Shown here: positions 15,660 through 25,388 of the stretch, piece by piece
Layout of the letters: each line of letters begins with the position of its first letter
Numbering within the stretch: the stretch's first letter is position 1
NCBI GenBank assembly: GCA_964461135.1
Contig: CAYWTB010000054.1
Coordinates: 1 to 30,207, forward strand
Reading direction: 5' to 3'
Origin: RQOF01 sp964461135
GTDB lineage: Bacteria > Calditrichota > Calditrichia > RBG-13-44-9
Length of the DNA: 30,207 nucleotides
The notes under the pieces: generated by a model
Seen by the model: the letters and a program-made list of their open reading frames with translations, nothing else
Databases searched by the model: none
Told to the model about the DNA's origin: nothing
Position numbers and translations under genes: made by a program

Positions 15660-18600
15660 TCAGTCTTTTTTATAATCGATATATTCACTTATTTTCCCTA
15701 AAAGTTCGGATTCCTTGAATGGTTTAATAACAAATTCATCCGCTCCCAGTTTCAATGAATGCTGCTCAATATTCTTACCGGCTCGTCCGGTCAGCACTAT
15801 TACCGGCAGAGAATCCCAGCGTGCATCTCCCCGGATTTGTTCGATCAGGTCATAACCGGAAAGCTGAGGCATTTCAAGGTCGGTAATTACCACATCAAAT
15901 TCTCGCTGGCTCAACAATTCAATGGCAGTCTGTCCGTTTTTGGCCAGTTCGACCTCAAAATCCTGCTTTTTCAAAAGGCCTGAGAGAAATTTTCGAATGC
16001 TTAATGAGTCATCCACCACCAGTATCAGCGGCTTCCGGTCTTTAACCAACCGTTTTCCCCTCTTCTGATCCGGCCGGGCTGAAGCGGTTTTATTCCCGGA
16101 AGGTTTAAAATCTTCCGGCTGAAGATTTAGGCTCTTCTCTTTCAGGCGTAAACTGCTGAACACAATCTGGGGAATATCCATGACAAGTACCACCCGGCCA
16201 TCAGCCAGGATAGACCCCCCCATAATATATTTCACACGCTGTAAACCCTGTCCCAGGGACTTGATAAGAATTTCTTCCCGGTGCATTATTTTATCCACCA
16301 GCAGAGCCGCTTTCTTCCCCTCATCCTGAACAATTATTACCGGATATTGCGAAACCCTGGTGATCGTTTTATGAGATTTGTCTCCGATTTTTAATAAATG
16401 CGCCATGTGAATTATCGGAATTTCTCCACCCCGCAGTTTGGTGTAATACCCGTCATCCTTCAACTGTAAATTGTCATTACTGATGCTGATGGTTTCTTCC
16501 ACCTGTAACAGGGGAATTGCATAAAGGTTGGAATCCACCTCCACCAGCATTGCCTGGGTCACCGTAATGGAATAGGGCACACGGATGACAAATCGTGTAT
16601 TCTGTTCCGGCTGCGAATAAATTCGCAGATCACCTTTTAGTTTCTGAATCTGATTACGAACCACGTCCAGCCCAACACCACGACCGCTCAGTACATCGGT
16701 TTTCTTGGCGGTGCTGAAACCAGGGACCATCAGAAATTCATATAATTCCTGCATGTTCAATTTGTCGACTTCTTCAGGACTCAGCAGTTCTCTGTCGATA
16801 ATCTGACGGCGTACATCGGCTACATTAATTCCCCTGCCGTCATCTTCAATAGTGATAATAACATAGTTCCGTTCCTGCTCGGCACTGATGCGGATTAAGC
16901 CCTCTTCCGGCTTTCGTGCTTTTTTCCTTGCCTGGGGTGGTTCAATACCATGATCTATGGCATTTCTCAGAATATGCAGCATCGGCTCATATAATTTATC
17001 GGCCAGAATGCGGTCCAGTTCGGTATTTTCACCTTCGATATTCAGTTTTATTTTCTTACCGTGTTTTTTGGCAATATCCCTGAGGGGCCGTTGAAAACGC
17101 TGGAAAAGTAAGCCGATGGGAACCAGCCGTGCTTTAATAATTTCATCATGAATGCTGGCGCTCAGGCGGGTAATCTTCTGCAGTTGTTCCTCGTAAATCT
17201 TGCCAAAGGTTTTGATGCCCTGTAACGCCTGCACAAAGTTGGTCTGAAATTTTTGCAGGTTTTCAATCACATACTTAATATTTTCGATATGAGGTTTCTG
17301 CGATTCCTCAATCATGTCCAGGTTAGTGGCCCCGGGCTTGATGAGTGTTAACAACTGTTCCTGTTCCTTCATTACTTTATCCAGATACCACATAACATTC
17401 TGCAGATTTTTCCCTTCCAGATCCAATTTGGGAACATAACCTTTAAATTTCTCTACCTGTGTTTTCAACTGGTTGTGGTTGATTACCAGCTCTGCCGCTT
17501 CATTCAGCAGGTTATCAATCTGTTTCACATGGAGACGCACATGGGCATCAAGCGGTCTTCTTATATCCGATTCATCCGGCTGGGAAACTTGTACATAATC
17601 ATCACCTTTATCCTCCCCGGAAGTAACCGGTTCTTCTTCCCGGGCTTCCTTAAATACGGCTTCAGCCTCACCTCCATATTTTTTTATGCTGCTTTGAAGT
17701 TCTTCCACCACCTTCCCGAAACTTTTAGTCAGCGGCTTTCTTTTTTCGGCCAGTGAATTAAGAATAAAATCCAATTCATCCACCACCGAAAACATCTGAT
17801 CCACTACCTCCGGAGGAAGACCGTCTTCCTTCCCGGTAACCCTCTCCACCAGTTCTTCACCCAGATGCAGAATCTTCTCCAGCTCATCCTGGAACATCAT
17901 GGAAGATGAACCTTTCAGGGTATGCAGGGTCCGCATGAGCTGTTCCAGCAATTCCCGGTTTTGGGGATTCTTCTCCAGTTTCATCAGCAAAAAATTCATG
18001 TCTTCCACATACTCACGCCCTTCCTGCAGAAAAGACTGTATCATGACTTCGGAAGGCCCCTTTTTCAGCTCATCTTTAGCTTCTGCAGCGGAGGAAGGTC
18101 CTGCCTGAGAGCGCAACACCGCCGGTTCGGTTTTTAACTGCCCGATATGGCGGCTAACAGACTCGGTTATTTCATCATATGCACTCTGGCTTACATTCTG
18201 ATTTTCACTCATCTCCCTGATCAGCTGCAGGCCTTTGCGAAAAGCGGGAATCATCTCTTTCAGATTCTCCGGTTCACTCCGGTTAATCAGTTCAATCAAT
18301 TCTTCCAGACCATCCACCAGACCACCAATTTCAGAAAATCCCAGCATTTTTGCAGCGGACCTGATTTCATGAATGGCGTGATCCACCCGCTGCAACGTTT
18401 CCTTGTCGTATTTAAATTTTTCAATAAGATCTAAGGAATTTTCAATGTGATTCAGATTGTTCTGGGCTTCATTACGAAATATTTCAAGAAGTTCCGGATC
18501 ACTATCTTTTAGAGTGAGCAATGGTTCTGAAGGGGACAATTTTTCGGGAGGTATGGCTTCATGCAGAGATTCCGCTTTCTCAGCCGGTTTCTCTTCGGGC

Positions 18601-21182
18601 AGCTCTTTTTTAGGCTGTTTTTCTTTTTTCTTCTTTTTTAATAATCCGGTGGGCTTGGATTTTTCAGATTTTTTTTTTGCCTGGTCCCGGGAAGACTCTT
18701 CTGCCTGATATTTACTTATATAATTATTTACAGATTCTATTATCTTGGCAGAATCCGACTTTTTACCATCAATTATCTTTCTGATAGCCTTAACCGTCTT
18801 ACGGCAGAGTGACACAAAGTTTTTTCTTAACCGAACCCGTTTATCCTGAATGAGCTCGGTAAGATTCTCTAACGCACCGGCCAGTGACACAATCTCACGC
18901 TGGTTCATCAACTGAGCGGAACCATTCACAGTATGTATAATATAGCCGAATTCCCTCAGTGCGGCTTCATCTTCAAGATCATGGTTCAGAAGTTTAACAT
19001 ATTCCTCCATCTGATCCAGATACTTAAGGGTTTCATCCATATAGACGCTGCCTAATTCATCTTCGGGGTTTTCCTCTGGCAGAAGCGGTTTATCATCCCC
19101 GGTATCTTCCTGATGAGTTTCTTCTTCATCCACCCTATCTGCCGGGGTGTTCAGGCTGTCAAGAAGAAGATCAAGTGCTTTGCGCGTAGCTGAGATATCC
19201 ACCTTCTCCGGAAAACGCCTGGTAGCTTTGGCAAACTCGCTGCATACGGAAGTCATTTGCTCCCTGAAATAGGGAAGCCTTTCGCCTTCCATCCCTTCCA
19301 GTGACAACAGGCTCGTCTTTATTTCGTCTGCTAATTCACGGAATTCTTCATTTTTGACCAGCGCACTGTTATCATGTATCTGCTGTAGAGAAGGAAGCAG
19401 AAACTCATCTCGAAGCCGTTTAAATTCAATATCCTCTTGGCTCAGGGAATTAATCATTCCGTCAATATGACGCTGTGTTACCTCCATAAAAGCCTGGGTA
19501 GATCTGTTGATATCCAGGCCTGTTGAAGCAGGTTCAGAAAGTGTAAGTCTTTCCAGATATTCAATCCATTGTTCCTGTGTAATAAGGAAGATCTGCCGGG
19601 CCATATCGTCCAACATCGAAAAAATATGCTGAGATTTACTGAGCAGTTTTTCTGACTTTTGAGGATTGCTCAGCCAGTTCTGAAGAACTTCCAGCAGATT
19701 CTGAGCACCGGATATTTTAAAAATCCCAAACCAGAAATGAAGATGTTTGATATCATGAATCATTTCCTGCCGAAGGAGATCATTGCCGGTATCGTTTATT
19801 ATGTCTGAAAAGCGGGTTTTCAGACGGTCCGTAAATTTTTCATTCACGTCCAGAAAAGCCGGCTGCAGTTTAGATTTATCCTGCGGACGCAGGGGAATGT
19901 CTGCGGGTCTTTCTGAAACCGTCACATTAAAAATTTCTTTCTTGGCAGCAATTATTGCTTTTATCGATTGATCCTCATTTTCATTGAGAACCTCATCAAT
20001 GTAAGTGGTATAATTATTAAACAACTGCTGAAGCGGCTGAACGATGGAAGCAGGTATTATCAGCCTTTCTTTTCTGATTTTTTTGAGATGGGTCCATAGT
20101 TCCGCACTGGAGTTTTCAATCAGCGGATATTTATGAATCTGGCCCAGGTCTTTAAGAACTTTCAGATTCTCCATTATTATCGATTCCGCTTCCTCATTTG
20201 CCGGATTTCCAACGAGGGTATTAACATAATTTACAATTTCATCGGTTAGTTCACTCATTTCATTTACAAGATAATCCCGCAAAAGGAAGCGTAAATTCTT
20301 ATCTTCCTCTGTCAGGTCGGTTGCAGTTTCTTCCGCAGTCTCCTGGTCCTCCCCGGCTTCAACAATCTGGCCGATCTGTGAATCAGCCGGAACTGTTTCC
20401 GGTTCTTCGACGGAGATCAACTCACCGCGGCAGAATTTTTCGAATTTTTCCGGATATTCCTTAGCAAGGATATCCAATTGCGAGCACAATGTATCGCTTT
20501 CTCTCCAGAAATCATCAAGATACTCCTTAAGTGCCGGGAATTCGCGGGGAGGATTATAAAGTTTAGCAAAAAGATTGATCAGATTGGTGAGACCGTCATC
20601 AGTCCGGTGAGCCTCGGGAAAGTCGATGACTGGAAGGCTTTTCTTAACGCGGGTAAAGAGAGTTTCCAGCAAATCCCGGGCTTCCGGATTGTTCCTATGT
20701 AATACGTTTATGGTCTGCTGTTTAAGATGGGAATGAATAAATTCCATAACATCAAGCTGGGGTTCAGCAGAGACCGATTCGGGTTCTTTTTCGATTTCCA
20801 TCTCCGCCGGCTGTTCCACAGGGGCGGCTTCGAAATCATAACTTACCGCCCTGTTCCATTGCGGATCTTTTGCTAACTCCCTGAACATTTCCAGAAAATC
20901 ATGCGCATTTTCATCTATTTTCTGCATGGATTTTTCGGGATCATAATCGTTTATTCTTTCAATCAAGTCCGAGAAAAATATAGAGACGTCACTGGTTCCC
21001 TGGCGCCGTGCTAGTTTTTCTATACTGTCCAGGGGAGTGGATCCTTCAGATAAAAAATCAAGAAAATCCTTCAACGGATCGTGTAATGAGGGGTCAAGCG
21101 TATGAATCCCCTTCATGTTTATTGTCTCCAGCAGGGAGTAAAAGTAAAATGTCTCAAAATCAACGGCGTTTTGTAGATTCAT
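15660..21182 (-). CDS. cheA: Giant hybrid CheA histidine kinase with several Hpt domains and a C-terminal receiver
   Basis: This 1840-aa kinase is almost three times the length of E. coli CheA. ATG at 21182 (MNLQNAVDFE) is chosen over TTG at 21209 because AAAAGGTGA lies 8-9 bases upstream. Three histidine-phosphotransfer segments are clear: H750 (IIHTVNGSAQ), H938 (AIHEIRSAAK) and H1087 (LHTLKGSSSMM, the canonical one). Residues 1-650 are helical, acidic and repetitive, and may hold degenerate Hpt domains (IHDIKHLHFWFG near 500). A Lys-rich linker lies around 840-880. Then come the dimerisation helices, the ATPase core (N-box LRNAIDHG near 1407; DDGRGI; GRGVGLDVV), the CheW-like domain (ITVTQAMLVEVDSNLYAIPL) and the receiver with D1768 (VVITDLEMPQ). 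The architecture is like ChpA/PilL of Pil-Chp pathways. It lies downstream of mcp and cheW in one operon. Confidence 0.95.
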   Translation of the reverse strand: MNLQNAVDFETFYFYSLLETINMKGIHTLDPSLHDPLKDFLDFLSEGSTPLDSIEKLARRQGTSDVSIFFSDLIERINDYDPEKSMQKIDENAHDFLEMFRELAKDPQWNRAVSYDFEAAPVEQPAEMEIEKEPESVSAEPQLDVMEFIHSHLKQQTINVLHRNNPEARDLLETLFTRVKKSLPVIDFPEAHRTDDGLTNLINLFAKLYNPPREFPALKEYLDDFWRESDTLCSQLDILAKEYPEKFEKFCRGELISVEEPETVPADSQIGQIVEAGEDQETAEETATDLTEEDKNLRFLLRDYLVNEMSELTDEIVNYVNTLVGNPANEEAESIIMENLKVLKDLGQIHKYPLIENSSAELWTHLKKIRKERLIIPASIVQPLQQLFNNYTTYIDEVLNENEDQSIKAIIAAKKEIFNVTVSERPADIPLRPQDKSKLQPAFLDVNEKFTDRLKTRFSDIINDTGNDLLRQEMIHDIKHLHFWFGIFKISGAQNLLEVLQNWLSNPQKSEKLLSKSQHIFSMLDDMARQIFLITQEQWIEYLERLTLSEPASTGLDINRSTQAFMEVTQRHIDGMINSLSQEDIEFKRLRDEFLLPSLQQIHDNSALVKNEEFRELADEIKTSLLSLEGMEGERLPYFREQMTSVCSEFAKATRRFPEKVDISATRKALDLLLDSLNTPADRVDEEETHQEDTGDDKPLLPEENPEDELGSVYMDETLKYLDQMEEYVKLLNHDLEDEAALREFGYIIHTVNGSAQLMNQREIVSLAGALENLTELIQDKRVRLRKNFVSLCRKTVKAIRKIIDGKKSDSAKIIESVNNYISKYQAEESSRDQAKKKSEKSKPTGLLKKKKKEKQPKKELPEEKPAEKAESLHEAIPPEKLSPSEPLLTLKDSDPELLEIFRNEAQNNLNHIENSLDLIEKFKYDKETLQRVDHAIHEIRSAAKMLGFSEIGGLVDGLEELIELINRSEPENLKEMIPAFRKGLQLIREMSENQNVSQSAYDEITESVSRHIGQLKTEPAVLRSQAGPSSAAEAKDELKKGPSEVMIQSFLQEGREYVEDMNFLLMKLEKNPQNRELLEQLMRTLHTLKGSSSMMFQDELEKILHLGEELVERVTGKEDGLPPEVVDQMFSVVDELDFILNSLAEKRKPLTKSFGKVVEELQSSIKKYGGEAEAVFKEAREEEPVTSGEDKGDDYVQVSQPDESDIRRPLDAHVRLHVKQIDNLLNEAAELVINHNQLKTQVEKFKGYVPKLDLEGKNLQNVMWYLDKVMKEQEQLLTLIKPGATNLDMIEESQKPHIENIKYVIENLQKFQTNFVQALQGIKTFGKIYEEQLQKITRLSASIHDEIIKARLVPIGLLFQRFQRPLRDIAKKHGKKIKLNIEGENTELDRILADKLYEPMLHILRNAIDHGIEPPQARKKARKPEEGLIRISAEQERNYVIITIEDDGRGINVADVRRQIIDRELLSPEEVDKLNMQELYEFLMVPGFSTAKKTDVLSGRGVGLDVVRNQIQKLKGDLRIYSQPEQNTRFVIRVPYSITVTQAMLVEVDSNLYAIPLLQVEETISISNDNLQLKDDGYYTKLRGGEIPIIHMAHLLKIGDKSHKTITRVSQYPVIIVQDEGKKAALLVDKIMHREEILIKSLGQGLQRVKYIMGGSILADGRVVLVMDIPQIVFSSLRLKEKSLNLQPEDFKPSGNKTASARPDQKRGKRLVKDRKPLILVVDDSLSIRKFLSGLLKKQDFEVELAKNGQTAIELLSQREFDVVITDLEMPQLSGYDLIEQIRGDARWDSLPVIVLTGRAGKNIEQHSLKLGADEFVIKPFKESELLGKISEYIDYKKD

Positions 21183-21215
21183 TCCAATCACCTTTTTATT
21201 TACCAACAAAAGAAA

Positions 21216-23045
21216 TCATCTGGTACTCTTGAAACGGCTGGGAAGTCGGAACCGCGAGACTGCCACACTCAGGGTTCCGGAAGATTTTGTCATTTCCTCT
21301 GATAACTTTTTGGAGATCTGTGCACCTTCCGCTGTTTTCTGGGCAATATCTGCAATTTTTTCCATAATCTTGGTGATGTTCGCACTGGTAGTAGTCTGCT
21401 GCTGAAACGATTCGGAAATCTCATTGATCAGGCGATCCGAATTCTGCGCCATTTCGAGAATTTCCTTCAAAGCGCTTCCCGCTTCGTCCACTTTACGTGT
21501 TTCCTTTTCCACTTCTGTCGTTCCAATTTTCATGGCCTTTACCGCTTCAGATGTTCCCTTCTGTATATTTTCGACCAGAATGGCGATATCTTTTGCTGCC
21601 TGGCCGGATCTTTCGGCAAGACTTCTTACCTCATCGGCGACCACACCGAAACCACGGCTGGATTCACTGGCACGGGCGGCCTCAATGGTAGCATTCAATC
21701 CCAATAAATTGGTACGGTTGGCAATTTCACTGATCACTTCCAGTATTTCTCCGATTTCCTGAGAGTTCTGTCCCAGAATCTGCACCTGCCGGGCGGTATC
21801 CTGTACAATATCCCGGATGTGGTGCATTCCTTCAATGGAGCTTTTGACAATTTCCGTCCCCTTCTGGGCAACTTCAGCGGCCCGGCTGGCTGCTTTCGCA
21901 GCCTGCGTAGAGCGGTCATTGGCATATTTAATAATATCCGCCATATTTTTAACCGCGGCATAGGTGGAATCAATTTCCTTGGCCTGATTATTGGCCCCCT
22001 CTGCCATTACTTCACTGCTCTTCAATATCTCGCCAGTGGATTCCACAATTTGCTCAGCTGCTTTCTGCACTTCCCGGATCAAACCACTCAGCTCAGATAC
22101 CATCAGATTAAATGAATCGGACAACGCCCCCAGGGTGTCCGCCGTTACTTCCGCCTTTACTGTGAAATCTCCATCCGCTGCCGCCGATACGATTCGCAGA
22201 AGACTGGTAATCTGACTCTGTAACCGGTCCCGGTCGACTTCGGTTTCAATCAACCCCTCCAGTTTTTCAAGCATTACATTGAGTGCGTTGGCAATCTTAC
22301 CCATTTCATCGGAGGGATAATCCTCATACCTCAGCTGATAATTTCCCTCCGACACTTTATTGACAAAACTGACAAACCTGTTTACAGGTCTGATAACCAG
22401 CCGGGATAGAATAATACTCACCAGAAAGGAAAACAGAAGGGCTACAGCTATATATAATACCAGTCTTCCCCAGAAATTGGGGGCCATAGCGGACATTTCT
22501 TCAGCAGTCATATCCACCCTGGAAACTGCAACCACTTTTCCAAACGCATTGAAAATCGGGGCAAAAGCACTGTAAAAGGGCTTCCCTCTTTCCAGATAAT
22601 CCTTCCTCATCTCAACCGACTGCTTATCCATCGCTTCTCTCATCTCAGGATATAAAACCACCTCTTCCTGTGGCGATGCCGGTTTCTCCGAACTGTATAA
22701 TACCTGCGCAGTGTTATTTCCCGGAACCAGGATAGAAATCCTGTAAATTTTAAATTTCCATTCGTAGGATAGAAAATTCTGAACATTTTTTCCGATTTTT
22801 TTGCTGATGTCGTAAAATGCATCGGGATTCAGGGGTTGCTCATTTACAACCGTTTCGATCTCACTTCCGCTGGCAGCTGAGGCGCTCAGCAGGGCAAGAG
22901 ACTGAAGCTCTTCATAAGCCTGTTGTTCCACACTACTCTTCTGTCCGGCATAGGCAATAAAAAAAATAACAATGGCACCGGCCACCGTAATCAGGGCTGA
23001 TATCAAAAAATATTTCCACAAAATCCCAAATCTGGTTCCGCTCAT
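21216..23045 (-). CDS. Methyl-accepting chemotaxis protein with periplasmic sensor and tandem HAMP
   Basis: This 609-aa chemoreceptor has one membrane helix at about 11-33, a periplasmic sensor of some 160 residues that resembles a single Cache-type domain (ends KPFYSAFAPIFNAFGKVVAVSRVDM), and a second membrane helix at about 196-217. A HAMP domain follows (RLVIRPVNRFVSFV to NVMLEKLE), then a second HAMP-like unit (SAAADGDFTVKAEVTADTLG to MVSELSGLI). The cytoplasmic coiled coil carries the conserved hairpin tip (IANRTNLLGLNATIEAARA, about residues 440-460, then GFGVVADEVRSLAERS), which contacts CheW and CheA. It begins 16 bases after cheW and ends 33 bases before cheA. No CheR-binding pentapeptide is seen at the C-terminus. 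The tandem HAMP recalls PilJ. The ligand is unknown. Confidence 0.94.
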   Translation of the reverse strand: MSGTRFGILWKYFLISALITVAGAIVIFFIAYAGQKSSVEQQAYEELQSLALLSASAASGSEIETVVNEQPLNPDAFYDISKKIGKNVQNFLSYEWKFKIYRISILVPGNNTAQVLYSSEKPASPQEEVVLYPEMREAMDKQSVEMRKDYLERGKPFYSAFAPIFNAFGKVVAVSRVDMTAEEMSAMAPNFWGRLVLYIAVALLFSFLVSIILSRLVIRPVNRFVSFVNKVSEGNYQLRYEDYPSDEMGKIANALNVMLEKLEGLIETEVDRDRLQSQITSLLRIVSAAADGDFTVKAEVTADTLGALSDSFNLMVSELSGLIREVQKAAEQIVESTGEILKSSEVMAEGANNQAKEIDSTYAAVKNMADIIKYANDRSTQAAKAASRAAEVAQKGTEIVKSSIEGMHHIRDIVQDTARQVQILGQNSQEIGEILEVISEIANRTNLLGLNATIEAARASESSRGFGVVADEVRSLAERSGQAAKDIAILVENIQKGTSEAVKAMKIGTTEVEKETRKVDEAGSALKEILEMAQNSDRLINEISESFQQQTTTSANITKIMEKIADIAQKTAEGAQISKKLSEEMTKSSGTLSVAVSRFRLPSRFKSTR

Positions 23046-23061
23046 TCCGCTTCATCCTTCA

Positions 23062-23544
23062 CTATTGTTGATAAAAAATTGCCGTCACGGCAGATAAAAT
23101 CCGTTCTGTATTTAATAAAAAAACTTCAGAGGATTTGTCTGCGATCATTCCCGTCACATATTCCGTCATGGCTTTGGGGATGGAGCCCTGTGCAGATTTT
23201 ATGAGATTACTGCCCAGCATCCGGACACCGTGAACCCGATCTGCCAATATCCCAATGATGGTATCTCCTTCCTCCATCAAGACAACCATGTCCGTATTCT
23301 GAATGGATTTAGCTGTCATTCCCAGAATGGTGGAAATATCAAACAGAGGAAAAATCTCTCCACGAAGATTAAACACGCCGATGACGAATATGCTGGTGTT
23401 GGGTACAGGGGTAATTTGAGGTAAGGGAAATACTTCCCTCGATTTCAGAATGTCAAAACCAAACAGATAGCCGTTGATTTCAATTACAGAAACCCGATCC
23501 TCGCTCAGGGTACTTTTTTCACTGTTTGATGCAGATATTGACAT
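23062..23544 (-). CDS. cheW: CheW-type adaptor
   Basis: This 160-aa single CheW domain would link the chemoreceptor to the CheA kinase. The sequence follows the family pattern: VIEINGYLFGFDILKSREVFPLPQI at the start, VIGVFNLRGEIFPLFDISTILG in the middle, and VVLMEEGDTIIGILADRVHGVRML toward the end. The Arg of NLRG, which is needed for kinase and receptor contact in studied CheW proteins, is present. It lies 16 bases upstream of the receptor gene in the same operon, after the response regulator. The ribosome-binding site is weak. A short Ser-rich extension (MSISASNSEKSTLSEDR) precedes the domain. Confidence 0.93.
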   Translation of the reverse strand: MSISASNSEKSTLSEDRVSVIEINGYLFGFDILKSREVFPLPQITPVPNTSIFVIGVFNLRGEIFPLFDISTILGMTAKSIQNTDMVVLMEEGDTIIGILADRVHGVRMLGSNLIKSAQGSIPKAMTEYVTGMIADKSSEVFLLNTERILSAVTAIFYQQ

Positions 23545-23644
23545 AAGTTCAATTTTCTAAAGTCAATCGATGTTGCTACACAAAAAGTTATCATGTTTAC
23601 GGAATTCTTATTGTCCAAGTCCGTTCAGACATCCGCACAAGTAT

Positions 23645-24940
23645 TTATTGTCCGATAAGTTCGTGAATTTTGCTGATCAATTCTTCATCCCTGAACGGTT
23701 TGGGTATAAAATCATCCGCGCCGAGTTCTTTGGCCTTACTGGTTTCTTTTGGTGTATCCTTGGCCGAAAGCATGACAACCGGAATATTTTTTTTGGCCTT
23801 AATGGCCTTCAGAATATCCAGTCCGTTTACATCCGGCAGCATAATGTCCAGGATGACCATTTCGGGATCTTTAGCATCCAGGTAAGAGAACGCTTCTTTT
23901 CCGGTGGCCACCGATACGACATTATAATTTTCATTTTCAAGAGCGATTTCCACCATTTTTCGGATAACAATACTGTCATCCACCACAAGAATGGTTTTCC
24001 GACTTTCTGCCTCCGCCGGGGTCACCACCTCTTCCATTTCTTCTTCCGGCTGTTCCGGTTCCTGTGCGACGCTCACCTCTTCCGGGAGCTCTTCTTTTTC
24101 TTCTTCCATCTCCACCGGTATTTCGAATTCTTCTTCCGCTTTTTCCGGTTCGGCCGTTTCCTCTTCTTCTTCAGTTTCCGGAATCACCTCGCTCACCTGC
24201 TCGTCTTCCCAGGCTGCCATTTCGGCATCATCAAGAATTTTAGGCTCTTCCTCTTCACCCGATGTTTCTTCTTTTAACAAATCATTAATCAGGCTATCGA
24301 GATCCTGCTCGGTTTCTTCCGGTTTCTCCTGATCCTCATCCAATCCTTCCAGTTTTAATTCTTCGAATTCTTCACCCAGTTCCTGCTCCTCGCTCCCGGC
24401 CTCCTCTATCGGAACGTCAAATGTTGTTTCTTCTTCTTCAATTGCTTCTTCAGGCATTTCCGCTGCCAGTGGTTTTTCCGGTTCCGGTTGATCTTCCGAT
24501 GCCTGTTCCTCTGAAAGCTGTTCATCCAAAAGAGCGGAGGTATCAAATTCTTCCCCCGACTCCATCCCGGATTCAGGCTGTGAAGTTATTTCCAGCGGTT
24601 CCTGATCTACCGTCTCTGTTTCCTCTACTGGCAGTGATTCAGGCTCTTCTGCCCGTTCAAACATCTCAAAGGATTCATCAATTGCACCAATTCCCTCTGC
24701 TGCTTCCCTGATTTCTTCAGCAGGTGATTCGCCACCACCTTCCGGAGAAACCAGGTCCAGTTCCTGCAACTTTTTCAGGGCCTTGTCAACTTCTCCCTCA
24801 TCAAAATCCAAAAATTGCGCAACTTCCGACCCAGTCATTTTCCCATCGATGGCAAAAAGGACTTTCCATTCAGGAATGTGAAGCTTAATGTCGTAAATTT
24901 TATTCGCCAGTTGTTCAGATCGAACGAAAACTTGATTCAC
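23645..24940 (-). CDS. Response regulator with N-terminal helical/winged-helix-like domain and a long acidic linker
   Basis: This 431-aa protein starts at GTG with AAGGAG 6 bases upstream. Residues 1-68 (SEQLANKIYDIKLHIPEWKV, then GSEVAQFLDFDEGEVDKALKKLQELDLVSPEGG) look like a small winged-helix-type module, as seen in some FCB and delta-proteobacterial regulators. Residues about 70-310 are an extremely Glu-rich, low-complexity linker with few aromatic residues. The C-terminal receiver is complete: acidic VVDDS, phospho-acceptor D365 (MVILDIMLPDVNG), the Ser-containing VVMLSA, and Lys in KPF. It is the first gene of the che operon and has no output effector after the receiver. It is the likely phosphate target of CheA beside CheA's own receiver. 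A role resembling FrzS, PilG or PilH regulators is inferred. Confidence 0.88.
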   Translation of the reverse strand: MNQVFVRSEQLANKIYDIKLHIPEWKVLFAIDGKMTGSEVAQFLDFDEGEVDKALKKLQELDLVSPEGGGESPAEEIREAAEGIGAIDESFEMFERAEEPESLPVEETETVDQEPLEITSQPESGMESGEEFDTSALLDEQLSEEQASEDQPEPEKPLAAEMPEEAIEEEETTFDVPIEEAGSEEQELGEEFEELKLEGLDEDQEKPEETEQDLDSLINDLLKEETSGEEEEPKILDDAEMAAWEDEQVSEVIPETEEEEETAEPEKAEEEFEIPVEMEEEKEELPEEVSVAQEPEQPEEEMEEVVTPAEAESRKTILVVDDSIVIRKMVEIALENENYNVVSVATGKEAFSYLDAKDPEMVILDIMLPDVNGLDILKAIKAKKNIPVVMLSAKDTPKETSKAKELGADDFIPKPFRDEELISKIHELIGQ

Positions 24941-25388
24941 TTTGCACTCCTTAGTTTTAAATAATTTGCCTTCATTCCAATGTGGGAATTATCGGAATGA
25001 TAAGTATTTAGCTTTAATTTTTTTAATAATTTACCCTGTTTAAAAACGAATTTCAGCAGAATATCATCAGGGCATTTAATAACAATTAAGATACCGGCAA
25101 ATTCTTAATAAATATTTTTGAATACCATAAAATGATTACCTTGCTTCTGTTTTTATTCCATTTTGCGTCTTTTTAACCGGCTGGCGATAAATTACTCAGG
25201 TTAAATATTATGTTAAAAAAAAAGTTAGTATTAATATTAAAAAATGTCAAGGGAAATAAACCCCATCATCAGAGTATTCCGGAGCATATTAACATCCGTT
25301 TTGCTCCGCTCAAAATATATACATAAATTTGCTATAAAATAATCATATTCTTTCCGCAGATCAAACAGCTAATAGTTTACATTGCCTG

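Noticed and set aside
23570..24277. 235-aa open frame on + rich in Phe, His and Arg
   Set aside because: It is antisense to the receiver and acidic linker of the regulator, and its extreme composition is explained by complemented Glu codons.
23991..24332. Open frame on + encoding a Ser-rich 113-aa protein
   Set aside because: It is the antisense shadow of the Glu-rich linker of the response regulator: GAA/GAG codons read on the other strand give runs of Ser and Phe. There is no ribosome site.
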